Below are positions 9,551-18,700 of a stretch of DNA of 44,336 bases, one piece after another; the first letter of the stretch is position 1; every line of letters begins with the position of its first letter. The notes beneath the pieces are model-generated. The model searched no databases and was not told where the DNA came from. It worked only from the letters and a program-made list of their open reading frames with translations. Made by a program: the position numbers and the translations under genes. The stretch spans positions 1 through 44,336 of the forward strand of contig JBGUZU010000032.1 in NCBI GenBank assembly GCA_045223915.1, given 5' to 3'. The stretch comes from Ruminimicrobiellum sp045223915. GTDB taxonomy: Bacteria > Elusimicrobiota > Endomicrobiia > Endomicrobiales > Endomicrobiaceae.

Positions 9551-10624
9551 ATGCTCGGGCTATATGTTCATATACCATTCTGTACAAAAAAATGTTTTTA
9601 TTGTGATTTTGTTTCCGTGCCTTATGATGAAGGATTGGCAGACAATTATTTAAAAGCATTGGAAACAGAAGCACAAAAATATAAAGGTGCAACAATAGAT
9701 ACAGTCTATATAGGAGGGGGAACTCCATCCACTTTATCTATCTCTCAACAAAAAAAGTTAGCAGAAATTATAAATGCAAATTTTAATGTTTCGTTCTGTA
9801 AAGAAATAACGGTGGAATTAAATCCCGAATCGACGACTGAAGAAAAACTAAAACTTTTGTTTGATGCCAGAGTAACAAGGTTAAGTTTAGGGTTGCAAAG
9901 TATATATGATCAAAGTTTAACGGTTTTGGGGAGATTACACAATTACGAAAAATTTAAAAAAGCTTATTATTCTGCAAGAGAAACTGGGTTTAATAATATT
10001 AATATGGATTTGATGTACGGAATACCGAACCAAACATTAAACAGTTGGGAAAAAACATTAAAAGAAGTGTTAAAACTTGAATCTCAACATATATCGTTGT
10101 ACCCGTTAACGGTGGAACCGAACACTCCTTTTTATAAAAAGAAAGTTGAACCTAATACTGAACTGCAGGCGGAAATGTACGATTTTGCATGCTCTTTTTT
10201 GAAAGAAAACGGATTCGAACATTACGAAATTTCAAATTGGGCCAAAGAAAAAAAGTATTCACTGCACAACAAATTGTATTGGCGAAATAAGTCGTATATC
10301 GGGCTCGGTACAAGTGCTTCGTCTTACTATAAAAGGTACAGATACAAAAATAATACCAACGTAATAAAATATATCGAAAATCTTTTGAGCGGTAAAAATA
10401 TCATTATAGAAAAAGAATATATAAACGATGACTTATATAAGAAGGAAAAAATAATGTTAGGGTTAAGGTTGGCCGAAGGTGTGGATATAAAATATTTTGA
10501 AGATACTAAAGATATCTTGGATAAGTATGTTGCCGACGGTATGCTGGCAGTTGAAAATAACAGGGTTCGCTTTACACAAAAAGCATTATTTGTTTCAAAC
10601 TCCATACTTTCTGATTTCATATAA
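9551..10624 (+). CDS. hemW: Radical SAM heme chaperone HemW
   Basis: This 357-residue protein has the radical-SAM cluster motif CTKKCFYC (C11, C15, C18), GGGTP (55-59), LSLGLQS near residue 116 and the HemW-type HNKLYWRNKSYIGLG segment with the C-terminal HemN domain. The family resembles oxygen-independent coproporphyrinogen oxidase, but the CxxxCxxC without the extra HemN cysteine context, and the short N-terminus, fit HemW, which binds and delivers heme. Older annotations call it coproporphyrinogen III oxidase. The start ATG lies two bases after tamB, so the genes are probably co-transcribed. No heme biosynthesis genes are nearby. Confidence 0.9.
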   Translation: MLGLYVHIPFCTKKCFYCDFVSVPYDEGLADNYLKALETEAQKYKGATIDTVYIGGGTPSTLSISQQKKLAEIINANFNVSFCKEITVELNPESTTEEKLKLLFDARVTRLSLGLQSIYDQSLTVLGRLHNYEKFKKAYYSARETGFNNINMDLMYGIPNQTLNSWEKTLKEVLKLESQHISLYPLTVEPNTPFYKKKVEPNTELQAEMYDFACSFLKENGFEHYEISNWAKEKKYSLHNKLYWRNKSYIGLGTSASSYYKRYRYKNNTNVIKYIENLLSGKNIIIEKEYINDDLYKKEKIMLGLRLAEGVDIKYFEDTKDILDKYVADGMLAVENNRVRFTQKALFVSNSILSDFI

Positions 10625-10641
10625 TTCGGCAAGTTGAAAAT

Positions 10642-10670
10642 TTGATACATATACAGTAAGATATTAGTAT
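10642..10670 (+). promoter_or_regulatory. Candidate promoter of the polysaccharide island
   Basis: TTGATA (10642-10647) and TAGTAT (10665-10670) are 17 bases apart in the only sizeable gap between hemW and the glycosyltransferase. The match is moderate: five of six and four of six consensus bases. Confidence 0.4.
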
Positions 10671-10733
10671 CATCTTGATTAGAAATCCATTAGAATGACT
10701 AATATTGTAGTAATTACCAATGGAGGCTCACAG

Positions 10734-11759
10734 TTGACAAGTAATCAGGTTCAAGTGAGTATTTATTGCCTGGCATTTAATCATGAAAAATACATTCGTC
10801 GGTGTTTAGACGGCTTTTTGATGCAAAAGGAAGTAACTTTTGAGATTATTATTCATGATGATGCTTCAACCGATAAAACAGCGAATATTATCCGTGAGTA
10901 CGAGGAAAAATATCCAAATATTTTCAAACCTATTTATCAAACAAAAAATCACAAGTATTTTCCTAATGTTGATTATGGAATGAAATATATAGTTCCGGTA
11001 GTTAGGGGAAAATATATTGCCATGTGCGATGGAGATGATTACTGGACAGATCCTCATAAACTGAAGAAACAATATGATGCATTGGAAAAAAATCCGGATT
11101 GTTATTTGTGCTTGCATGATGTCGAAATTGTCGATGAAAAAGGCTTATCGAAAAAGAAACATTATCCCTTATGTGCTATCCCTACGGGAAAACTGTTATC
11201 GGATGATTTCTTCAATATCTATGAAAAGGCGGGATATTATCAAACTTCAAGTTATTTCTTTTCGACTGAAAAATATATAGAGTATAAATATAAATCTCCC
11301 GAATTTAAACGGGTGGCTCCGGTGCATGATAGACCGCTGCTTCTGTATTTCTCTTATGTCGGCAATGTGTATTATATTAATGAAACCATGTCTAACTACC
11401 GGTTTCTTAGTCAAGGCAGTTGGTCAAGTAGAATATATGAAGGAGAACAAGGTGCAGATTTGTTTGCTATGAGAAAGAATCATATTACTCAAAGCAGGAA
11501 AATGTTGCAAGCTTTTTCTGTTTTTTCAAACGGAAAATATGACGGTAAACTGATGTTTGAGCATGATGCGGCGGACAGGCGGGAATTTCAATTAAAAATT
11601 GATATGATAAGGTATTGTAATAAAAGAAAAAATTACAAGCTTTTATTTCGCGAGTTTTCCGTAAAAGAACTTCTCGGGCACGGTTTTTTGTACAAAGTTT
11701 TTATAGAAATTATGAAAAAAGTTTGTCACATTTTCTGTTTCCGGAACAGATCTAATTAG
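10734..11759 (+). CDS. Family 2 glycosyltransferase
   Basis: An inverting GT-A glycosyltransferase of about 341 residues that should add a sugar to a surface glycan. It opens with VSIYCLAFNHEKYIRRCLDG, followed by IIIHDDASTDKT (nucleotide binding) and MCDGDDYWTDP (DXD metal site), as in the WcaA/GT2 group. I take the TTG at 10734 because GGAGG sits seven bases upstream; an ATG at 10695 gives 13 more residues but has no ribosome-binding site. The gene uses CGT, CGG and CGC arginine and CTG leucine codons that are rare in lysS or tamB, pointing to transfer. It is the first gene of a four-gene island ending before the tRNAs. The sugar and acceptor cannot be told from sequence. Confidence 0.85.
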   Translation: MTSNQVQVSIYCLAFNHEKYIRRCLDGFLMQKEVTFEIIIHDDASTDKTANIIREYEEKYPNIFKPIYQTKNHKYFPNVDYGMKYIVPVVRGKYIAMCDGDDYWTDPHKLKKQYDALEKNPDCYLCLHDVEIVDEKGLSKKKHYPLCAIPTGKLLSDDFFNIYEKAGYYQTSSYFFSTEKYIEYKYKSPEFKRVAPVHDRPLLLYFSYVGNVYYINETMSNYRFLSQGSWSSRIYEGEQGADLFAMRKNHITQSRKMLQAFSVFSNGKYDGKLMFEHDAADRREFQLKIDMIRYCNKRKNYKLLFREFSVKELLGHGFLYKVFIEIMKKVCHIFCFRNRSN

Positions 11760-11786
11760 GATGTGCCAACATTGGAGATTAAAAAT

Positions 11787-12488
11787 ATGAAACTTGGAAT
11801 AATGCAACCTTACTTTTATCCGTATCTCGGATATTGGCAACTTATGAACTGTGTGGATGAATATATTATATACGATGATGTTAACTATATTAAAGGCGGA
11901 TGGATTAATCGAAACAGAATCAAGGTAAACGAGGCACCTGTTTATTTTGGAATTGCTGTTAAAAATGCCAGCCAAAACAGAAAAATTAATGAACATGAGA
12001 TTTTTATGTCGGATTCGGATAAAGAAAGTTTACTTATGAAAGTAAAGCGGGCATACGGAAAAGCACCTTGTTTCAAAGATGCGTATGAACTGTTTAAAGA
12101 TACGGTATATTGTGAAAAAACTAATCTGGCGGAATACCTTGAATATTCAATCTGTAGGACAGCTGAATTTATGGGAATATCCGCAAAAATATATTCGGCT
12201 TCAAAGTTGAAACTTGACCATACAAACAAGGCACAGAAACGGATTATTGATATATGCAGGTTAAGGGGAGCATCCGAATACATAAATGCTGTCGGGGGAA
12301 AAGAACTGTACGACAAACAGCTCTTCGGTGAGGCAGGTATTAAACTGAACTTTTTAAAAATGGATGTTGATATTGTATATCCTCAGGGAAAAGGTCTGTT
12401 TATCCCTTCTCTATCCATACTGGATGTATTAATGTTTAACAGTAAAGAACAGATACGGGAACTTTTAGAACGTTACAGTATTGAATAA
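11787..12488 (+). CDS. WbqC family protein
   Basis: This 233-residue protein starts MKLGIMQPYFYPYLGYWQL, the hallmark of the WbqC family (PF08889), followed by DDVNYIKGGWINRNRI, also conserved. WbqC-like proteins occur in O-antigen, capsule and glycan-modification loci; the exact reaction is not settled for most members. The start is ATG 11787 with GGAG ten bases upstream; an in-frame GTG at 11763 would add eight non-conserved residues. It lies 27 bases after the glycosyltransferase and shares the island codon style (CGA, CGG, CTG). Its partners here suggest a small decoration on a surface sugar. Confidence 0.85.
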   Translation: MKLGIMQPYFYPYLGYWQLMNCVDEYIIYDDVNYIKGGWINRNRIKVNEAPVYFGIAVKNASQNRKINEHEIFMSDSDKESLLMKVKRAYGKAPCFKDAYELFKDTVYCEKTNLAEYLEYSICRTAEFMGISAKIYSASKLKLDHTNKAQKRIIDICRLRGASEYINAVGGKELYDKQLFGEAGIKLNFLKMDVDIVYPQGKGLFIPSLSILDVLMFNSKEQIRELLERYSIE

Positions 12489-12526
12489 TTTATTGAATGA
12501 ATAAAATGATTGAAAGGGGAAATAAT

Positions 12527-13780
12527 ATGCCAAGGAAAAAACTGCTGTTATTGGGAGTAGATACTTCTACAGCCGAAGCAATCGAATATGCAAAGAGTAA
12601 AAATGTATATACAATAGTAACTGATCTTTATTCTCCAGAAATAAAAAAAGAAAAAAAGGCAGCGGACGAATACTGGATGATTGATGTTGCCGATTCTGAA
12701 GCTTTGAAAAAGCGATGCATAGAAGAAGGTATTACCAATATTTATGCCGGAAATCATGAGTTTTGTTTGGAACAATGCAAACGACTTTGTAAAGAATTGG
12801 GATTTCCTTTTTATGCATCGGATGAAGGGTGGAAAGCCGCAAGAGATAAAGGTTTCTATAAGGAAAAATGTCAGAAAGCAGGACTGTTAACGCCAAAACA
12901 GTATTATTTGGATAAGAATTTTTCAGAGAAGGATTTGGGAAATATTCAATACCCGGTTATAGTTAAGCCAAGCGATTCCAGTGCCAGAAAAGGTCTTTCG
13001 ATTGTTTCAAATCAAGATGAACTTCGCGCAGCATATGAAAAAGCACTTGAATATTCCGAAAATAAAAAGATTATCGTTGAAGAGTATATTGATGGTGATG
13101 ATGTTTATATAGGATGTTATGTTCATAATAAAAAGTTAATACTGTTGCACTTTACTGTCGATCATCTTATAATGATTGACGGGCAAAAACGATTCGGCTT
13201 TAATGCTAATTTCAGCAAATTCACAAACCTGGTTAATGAAGAGCTCTTCTCCAAATATGAAAAACTGGTATCCGATTTAAAATGCGAAAACGGTGCATGT
13301 ATGTTTCAATGTATAAGCCGTAATAATTTAATATACAATATGGAGTTCAGTTATCGCCTTGACGGTATAAAAATATGGAGACGAGTTGAGAGATTAAGAG
13401 GAATCAATGAACTCAAAATGATGGTTGATTTGGCTCTGGGAGAAAGTGTATCCGACAATTCTTTTATTGCCAGAGAACCGCAGGAAATAAGTCTCGGTTA
13501 CGTTATATGGGCATTACCGGGCAAGATATCAAAAATTGTTGGAAGAGATGATCTTTATTCAAGGAACGATGCAATTGTTATAAGCGATCGTTTTAAAGAG
13601 GGAGATACGGTATTAAATGTACTTGATATGAGAGCGATGGCTATTCTTGTTGAAGTGTTTGGAAAGACATATGAAGATATTAAAGAAAAAATCATTGATA
13701 TTAATAAAAAGTTGCATTTTTATGATGAAAATATGCAAGAAATGCTAATACATAGAGTACCCGACATTGAAAAGTTGTAA
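12527..13780 (+). CDS. ATP-grasp domain protein, copy 1
   Basis: A 417-residue carboxylate-amine/thiol ligase-like protein. A pre-ATP-grasp Rossmann region (LLLLGVDTSTAEAIEYAK) is followed by an ATP-grasp fold with IVKPSDSSARKGLSIV (phosphate-binding lysine and loop), VEEYIDG (adenine-side acidic strand) and EFSYRLDG, the spot of the metal-binding E-x-x-x-R motif. Such CarB-like ligases are frequent in polysaccharide loci, where they may couple an amino acid or other carboxylate to a sugar; the substrate is unknown. Start ATG 12527 follows AGGGGA; the longer frame from 12497 lacks a ribosome-binding site. The next gene is a close paralogue, so this is a tandem duplication. Confidence 0.85.
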   Translation: MPRKKLLLLGVDTSTAEAIEYAKSKNVYTIVTDLYSPEIKKEKKAADEYWMIDVADSEALKKRCIEEGITNIYAGNHEFCLEQCKRLCKELGFPFYASDEGWKAARDKGFYKEKCQKAGLLTPKQYYLDKNFSEKDLGNIQYPVIVKPSDSSARKGLSIVSNQDELRAAYEKALEYSENKKIIVEEYIDGDDVYIGCYVHNKKLILLHFTVDHLIMIDGQKRFGFNANFSKFTNLVNEELFSKYEKLVSDLKCENGACMFQCISRNNLIYNMEFSYRLDGIKIWRRVERLRGINELKMMVDLALGESVSDNSFIAREPQEISLGYVIWALPGKISKIVGRDDLYSRNDAIVISDRFKEGDTVLNVLDMRAMAILVEVFGKTYEDIKEKIIDINKKLHFYDENMQEMLIHRVPDIEKL

Positions 13781-13810
13781 ACAATAATATTGCCGTTAGA
13801 GGTGAATGAC

Positions 13811-15064
13811 ATGAAAAGAAAAAAATTGTTATTCTTGGGAATAGATAATACTGTAAGCGATGCGATAGAATATGCAAAAAGTAAAAATGTATATACGATA
13901 GTAACGGATTTTTACTCCCCCGAAATAAAAAAAGAAAAGAAAATGGCGGACGAATATTGGATGATTGATGTTGCCGATTTCGAAACTTTGAAAAAGAAAT
14001 GTATGGAAGAAGGTGTCACCAATATTTATACCGGAACCAATGAGTTTTGTTTGGATCAATGCAAACGACTTTGTAAAGAATTGGGATATCCTTTTTATGC
14101 ATCGGATGAAGGGTGGATTGCCTCAAGAGATAAAGAAATCTATAAGGAAAAATGCCGAAGTGTGGGATTATTAACACCAAAACAGTATTATTTGGACAAG
14201 AATTTTTCCGGGAAGGATCTGGAAAAGATACAATACCCGGTTGTGGTTAAGCCAAGTGATTCTAATGCCCGAAAAGGACTTTCGATCGTTTCAAATCAAG
14301 AAGAACTTTTAAAGGCATACGAAAAAGCACTTAAGTATTCCGAAAATAAAAGAATTATTGTTGAAGAGTATATTGACGGTAATGAGGTTTTTATAGGATG
14401 TTATGTTCATAATAAAAAACTGCGTCTTCTGTATGCCACTGCCAATCAATTTATAATGATTGACGGACAAAAACGATTTGGATTTAATTCCAACTTCAGC
14501 AGATTTACAAAACTGGTTGATGAACAGCTCTTATCAAAATATCAAAAACTGGTATCCGATCTGAAATGCGAAAACGGTGTATGTATGTTCCAATGTATAA
14601 GCCGTAACAACCTAATGTATAATGTTGAGTTTGGCTATCGTCTTGACGGTTTAAGAATATGGGCTCGAGTTGCCAGAACACAAGGAATCAATCAACTTAA
14701 AATGATGGTTGATTCGGCACTTGGAGAAAGTGTATCTGAAGATGCTTTTATTGCCGGCGGAACGCGGGAAAAACATGTTTGCTATCTTATGTGGACATTG
14801 CCCGGTAAGATAGCAAAGATTGTCGGAAGAGATGAACTTTATTCAAGAGACGATATAAGCGTGTTAATTGATCATTTTAATGAGGGTGATACGGTATTAA
14901 ATGTATCTGATTTGAGATCGGTTGGTATTATTGTTGGAGTGTTCGGAAAATCATATAAAGAAATCACGGAAAAAATCATTGATATTAATAAAAATGTGCA
15001 TTTTTATGATGAAAATATGAATGATATGCTAATACATAGAGCGCCCGACATTGAAGACTGGTAA
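13811..15064 (+). CDS. ATP-grasp domain protein, copy 2
   Basis: A 417-residue paralogue of the preceding gene, matching it along its full length without gaps in the first 240 residues and at roughly three quarters of positions by eye. Conserved pieces include the Rossmann start LLFLGIDNTVSDAIEY, VVKPSDSNARKGLSIV, VEEYIDG and EFGYRLDG. Catalytic residues are retained in both copies, so neither looks like a pseudogene. Differences cluster in the substrate side and in the C-terminal third, suggesting divergence toward a second substrate or the two halves of a heteromer. Start ATG 13811 has GAGGTG upstream. A tRNA transcription unit begins about 45 bases after its stop. Confidence 0.85.
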   Translation: MKRKKLLFLGIDNTVSDAIEYAKSKNVYTIVTDFYSPEIKKEKKMADEYWMIDVADFETLKKKCMEEGVTNIYTGTNEFCLDQCKRLCKELGYPFYASDEGWIASRDKEIYKEKCRSVGLLTPKQYYLDKNFSGKDLEKIQYPVVVKPSDSNARKGLSIVSNQEELLKAYEKALKYSENKRIIVEEYIDGNEVFIGCYVHNKKLRLLYATANQFIMIDGQKRFGFNSNFSRFTKLVDEQLLSKYQKLVSDLKCENGVCMFQCISRNNLMYNVEFGYRLDGLRIWARVARTQGINQLKMMVDSALGESVSEDAFIAGGTREKHVCYLMWTLPGKIAKIVGRDELYSRDDISVLIDHFNEGDTVLNVSDLRSVGIIVGVFGKSYKEITEKIIDINKNVHFYDENMNDMLIHRAPDIEDW

Positions 15065-15111
15065 TATGTCGTATGGATGGGACTTATCAAATATCAGTAT
15101 AAGTTAAAAAT

Positions 15112-15140
15112 TTGACTATAAAATGTACTTTTGATATAAT
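15112..15140 (+). promoter_or_regulatory. Promoter of the tRNA-Arg/tRNA-His unit
   Basis: TTGACT (15112-15117) and TATAAT (15135-15140) with an exact 17-base spacer give a near-consensus sigma-70-type promoter. Transcription would begin about ten bases before the mature tRNA-Arg end at 15158. Confidence 0.8.
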
Positions 15141-15157
15141 CTTTAGCTATTAAGGGT

Positions 15158-15231
15158 GTCTCCGTAGCTCAATTGGATAGAGCAACTGCCTTCTAAGCAG
15201 TAGGTTACGTGTTCAACTCACGTCGGAGACG
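15158..15231 (+). tRNA. tRNA-Arg (anticodon TCT)
   Basis: The acceptor stem GTCTCCG/CGGAGAC pairs perfectly, the D arm is GCTC/GAGC, the anticodon stem ACTGC/GCAGT carries loop CTTCTAA with anticodon TCT at 15192-15194, and the T arm is ACGTG/CACGT around TTCAACT. The discriminator base is G and no CCA is encoded. TCT reads AGA/AGG, the arginine codons that dominate the core genes here. Confidence 0.97.
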
Positions 15232-15246
15232 CTCGATTAATTTAAT

Positions 15247-15321
15247 GGTGGATGTAGCTCAGCTGGTTAGAGCGTCGCTCTGTGGAAGCGAAGGTCGCGG
15301 GTTCAAATCTCGTCATCCACC
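15247..15321 (+). tRNA. tRNA-His (anticodon GTG)
   Basis: The acceptor stem GTGGATG/CATCCAC is extended by the histidine-specific G(-1) at 15247 facing C73 at 15321. The anticodon stem TCGCT/AGCGA holds loop CTGTGGA with GTG at 15282-15284. The T arm contains TTCAAAT with two G-U pairs. CCA is not encoded. It lies 15 bases after tRNA-Arg and is probably co-transcribed with it. Confidence 0.97.
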
Positions 15322-15354
15322 CTTCTAATTCAATAAATCAAATAATATCACAAT

Positions 15355-15466
15355 AAAATCACATATTTTGGGCTGCGTTTTTGAATTTTCAAACTTCGAG
15401 TACCGCTTCGCTTGTGTACACTTCAGCTTGAAAATTCTTCAATTCACCTGCAAACTATGTGATTTT
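15355..15466. repeat. Long-hairpin repeat, copy E3 (loop type ii)
   Basis: Outer arms AAAATCACATA (15355-15365) and TATGTGATTTT (15456-15466) are an 11-bp perfect match, and inner arms GAATTTTCAA (15383-15392) and TTGAAAATTC (15428-15437) a 10-bp perfect match. The core has TTCGAGTACC and GTGTACACTTCAG as in E5 and E6, while both arm pairs are unique to this site. Confidence 0.8.
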
Positions 15467-15661
15467 CTTTTGTTCGTTATAATCCGGGATAAAGCTTAAA
15501 TAATAAAAAATAAAAATTTTTTCATTCGTTAAATACTTCGTTATAATTTAAAATATTGGAAGTCTTCGGAAGTAAACAACGACACAATACTTCGTTTCAC
15601 TTACATATTATGAATTTTTCTTTTGTTTGCTGTATTCTTATGATAAAACTTCAAAAATATG

Positions 15662-15690
15662 TTGATTTTGTATAACAAATAATGTAGAAC
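15662..15690 (+). promoter_or_regulatory. Candidate promoter of the macroglobulin/pbpC operon
   Basis: TTGATT (15662-15667) and TAGAAC (15685-15690) are 17 bases apart, about 70 bases before the start codon. The -10 match is partial, so confidence is low. Confidence 0.3.
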
Positions 15691-15758
15691 ATAAATTAAC
15701 TTAATAAATAGTCGAAAACATATAAACTACGGTTAACAATTAAAAGGAGAACATATAT

Positions 15759-18700
15759 ATGAAGAAAATAATCGGATTGATTTTGGGTGTCATTTGTGTA
15801 TCAAGTTTTGCTTTTTTTTACTTCTCTCAAAAAAGCGATAAAATAAGTTTGGAAATTTCTCAGCCCGAGATAACAAAAATATCTTTGGATGAAGATAATA
15901 ACAGTGTTTTATCCAATCCCGATAAGGTGTATATATACAATGTGCCGAATGATGATATTTTCCTGCAAAGAGGGGATAATGTATCGGATTATATAACAGT
16001 AAGTCCGGATTTAAGGGGAAAATGGATTTTGGAAAATGATAAACCCGACTTTTTAAAAATAGTTTTTACACCGGAAAAAGATTGGCTTGCAGATAAAAAA
16101 TATAAAGTTTCAATAAACAAAAAAATATTTAAAAATCCGAAAAAAATAAAAAATTTAAATTTAAGTTTTTCCACAAAGCCCAATAATGTTAATATAGAGG
16201 ATTTTAGTTTATGGCACAGTGAAAAAGATTTGTCTTTATTCGGCATAACAGCTGTATTAAAATTTGATTTCCCTGTTGAAGAACCGGAAATTGTGTTAAG
16301 TTATGATAAAAAAGAAGTAAAACCGAAAATTACTTTCGACCAATATAAAAGATATTGCTTTATAAATTATGAACCGATACAATTGCTCGACACTAAACAG
16401 ACTGCGGAATTAAAAGTCTTGGATAAGAAAAAAGAGTTGGTAATTCCTGAAATGAGTGAGTTCTTTAAATTGAACGAAATAACAACGGATATTGTCGGAA
16501 AAGATGAAAATGCCGCACAAGCAATAATTATGGAATTCAGTGATTTTGTTTCCGCCGAAGAAGTGGAAAAAAATGTTGAAGTATATTTGTTGCCCGGTAA
16601 TATCAATTGGAACGAAAAAACTTTAAAGTATGCCGAAGACTCTTTAAAGAAATCCGAAAAAATTACAGTAAAAGCTATGCCGCAGGATTCTGCGGGAACG
16701 ATAGTTGCTCTTAAATATAATAAGCCTTTGTATAACAGATATTTATATATCAAATTAAAAAATACCGTAAAGAGCAAAAGCAATTACAATTTAAAAGAAA
16801 CTAAAGCTTATATAGAACCGATAAAAAATTATGAAACAGAATTGAAGTTTATCGGTTACGGTAATGTTTTGGCTGCTTCCGGAGATAAAAACTTAACTAT
16901 ATATTCCAGGTTGTTGGATAGTGTTGAAGTAACGGTTTCAAGAATTTTTCCTGACAGACTAAACTTGTTTGTTTCTCAAAATTTTTACAGAACCAACAGT
17001 TACTATGCTTATTACAATAATGATGATTACTCCGGCGATTACGGTTATTACTATGATCCCGGAATTCAAGATACGGATATTTCCGAAGTTTTTACGGAAA
17101 GAATAAACCTTGTAAGAAGTCCCAACGTGAACTATTCGTCAATAAATTTAAACAAATATATAAATAACGGTAAACTGGGCTTGTTCAATGTTGAAATAAG
17201 CGGTGACGGCATTAAACGTAAAAAGTTTATTTTAATTTCCGATATAGGAATAATTTATAAAAAAGATGTCGATAACAGAATAAAAGTTTTCTGCGTTTCT
17301 GTTTCATCCGGGCAACCTTTAGACAGTGCAAGAGTTTGTTTACTTGCAAGAAACGGAACAGAACTTGTTGTAAAAAATACCGATTTCAACGGCGTTTGCG
17401 AGTTTGAAGATATTTCTGCTTATATTAACGAAAAAGAACCTGTAGCCATAGTAGTAAGAGGTAACAATGATGTTGCCTTTATTCCTATAGACAGAGGTGA
17501 CAGAGACATCGTATATTCGAAATACGATACAAGCGGAAGATCCGTAAGAGAAATGAGATACAAACAGGCAGACGCTTATATCTTTACCGACAGGGGAATT
17601 TATAAACCGGGCGAAAAAGTAAAATTTTCTGTAATTTTAATGAACGAAAACAAAACTGCTCTTAAAGGTTTCCCTGTAAAAGTTGAAATTGAAGATTGTG
17701 ACGGCAGAACAATATTTAATAAAACCGTTTCATCCGCATCCGACGGATTTAACGAATGCGAATTCCAATCGCAAACGACATCAAAAACCGGAATTTACAG
17801 AATAAACGTCTATAACGCATCTTCGAAAAACGGCAGTTATTACTCAAAATTCCTTTCAAGTTGCGAATTTAAAATAGAAGAATTTAAAGAAGATAAATTA
17901 AAAATACAAACATCTATCGAAGGCGGTCCGCATAAAGGTTGGCAATCTTTGGAAGGCCTTTCGGGAAAAGTAAATCTTCAAAACCTTTACGGAGTTCCCG
18001 CGCAGGGAAACGAAGTAAAAGCATCCATATCTTTGTACCCGTACAAATTTCGTTTTGAAGAGTATAAAGATTTTACCTTTTCGGACATTTCTTTAGACAA
18101 CAAAGTAAAAATTAAACCTGTTCAAGATAACCTTGAAACAAAGAAAACATCTTCCACAGGTGAAGTTTCTTACGATTTTTCTTTTTCGAAATATGAAGCC
18201 GGAACTTACAGATTATTGTTTAGCGCTGAAGGATTTGAACGTGAAAGCGGTTCAAGTGTAAAATCGGCTTCTCAACAGTTAATTTCTCCGAATAAATATA
18301 TTGTAGGATACAAAACGTTAAGCGATCTTAACTTTTTAGATAAAAATTCAAAAGCGGTTGTTAAATTTATTGCCGTTGATAATGATTTGAAAAAGATAAG
18401 TTTGAATAAACTTAAATTAAAAACTTACAACCTTCAATATGTATCAGTTCCCGTAAAAGAGTATAACGGCAGGTACAAATATCATTCCGTAAAACAGGAA
18501 AAAGAAGTTTCAAGCAAAAATTTTGCCATATCCGAAAATTCTACCGATTTCAGTATTGATACATCTGTTTCCGGAAACTATAAAATCGAAATTGTTGATG
18601 AAAACGGAACAATTCTTTTAAGTATGGAATATGTTATTGCAGGTAATTCAAATCTTGGTTCTCAATTGGAAAAAAATTCTGAACTCTTTATCAATTTACG

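Larger units (their letters stand above)
15322..15758. other. Repeat-rich gap between tRNA-His and the macroglobulin gene
   Basis: These 437 bases hold no gene. They contain hairpin copy E3 (15355-15466) and an orphan right half of the same repeat family at 15531-15554, whose ATACTTCGTTATA-like sequence matches the right half of E6. A shared module follows (TTGGAAGTCTTCGG with AACAACGAC, also seen near 25265), then the candidate promoter and ribosome-binding site of the alpha-2-macroglobulin gene. Confidence 0.6.

Noticed and set aside
15158..15321. tRNA attachment site for the polysaccharide island
   Set aside because: The island lies 5' of the tRNA pair, no repeated tRNA 3' end is found at the other border and there is no integrase.
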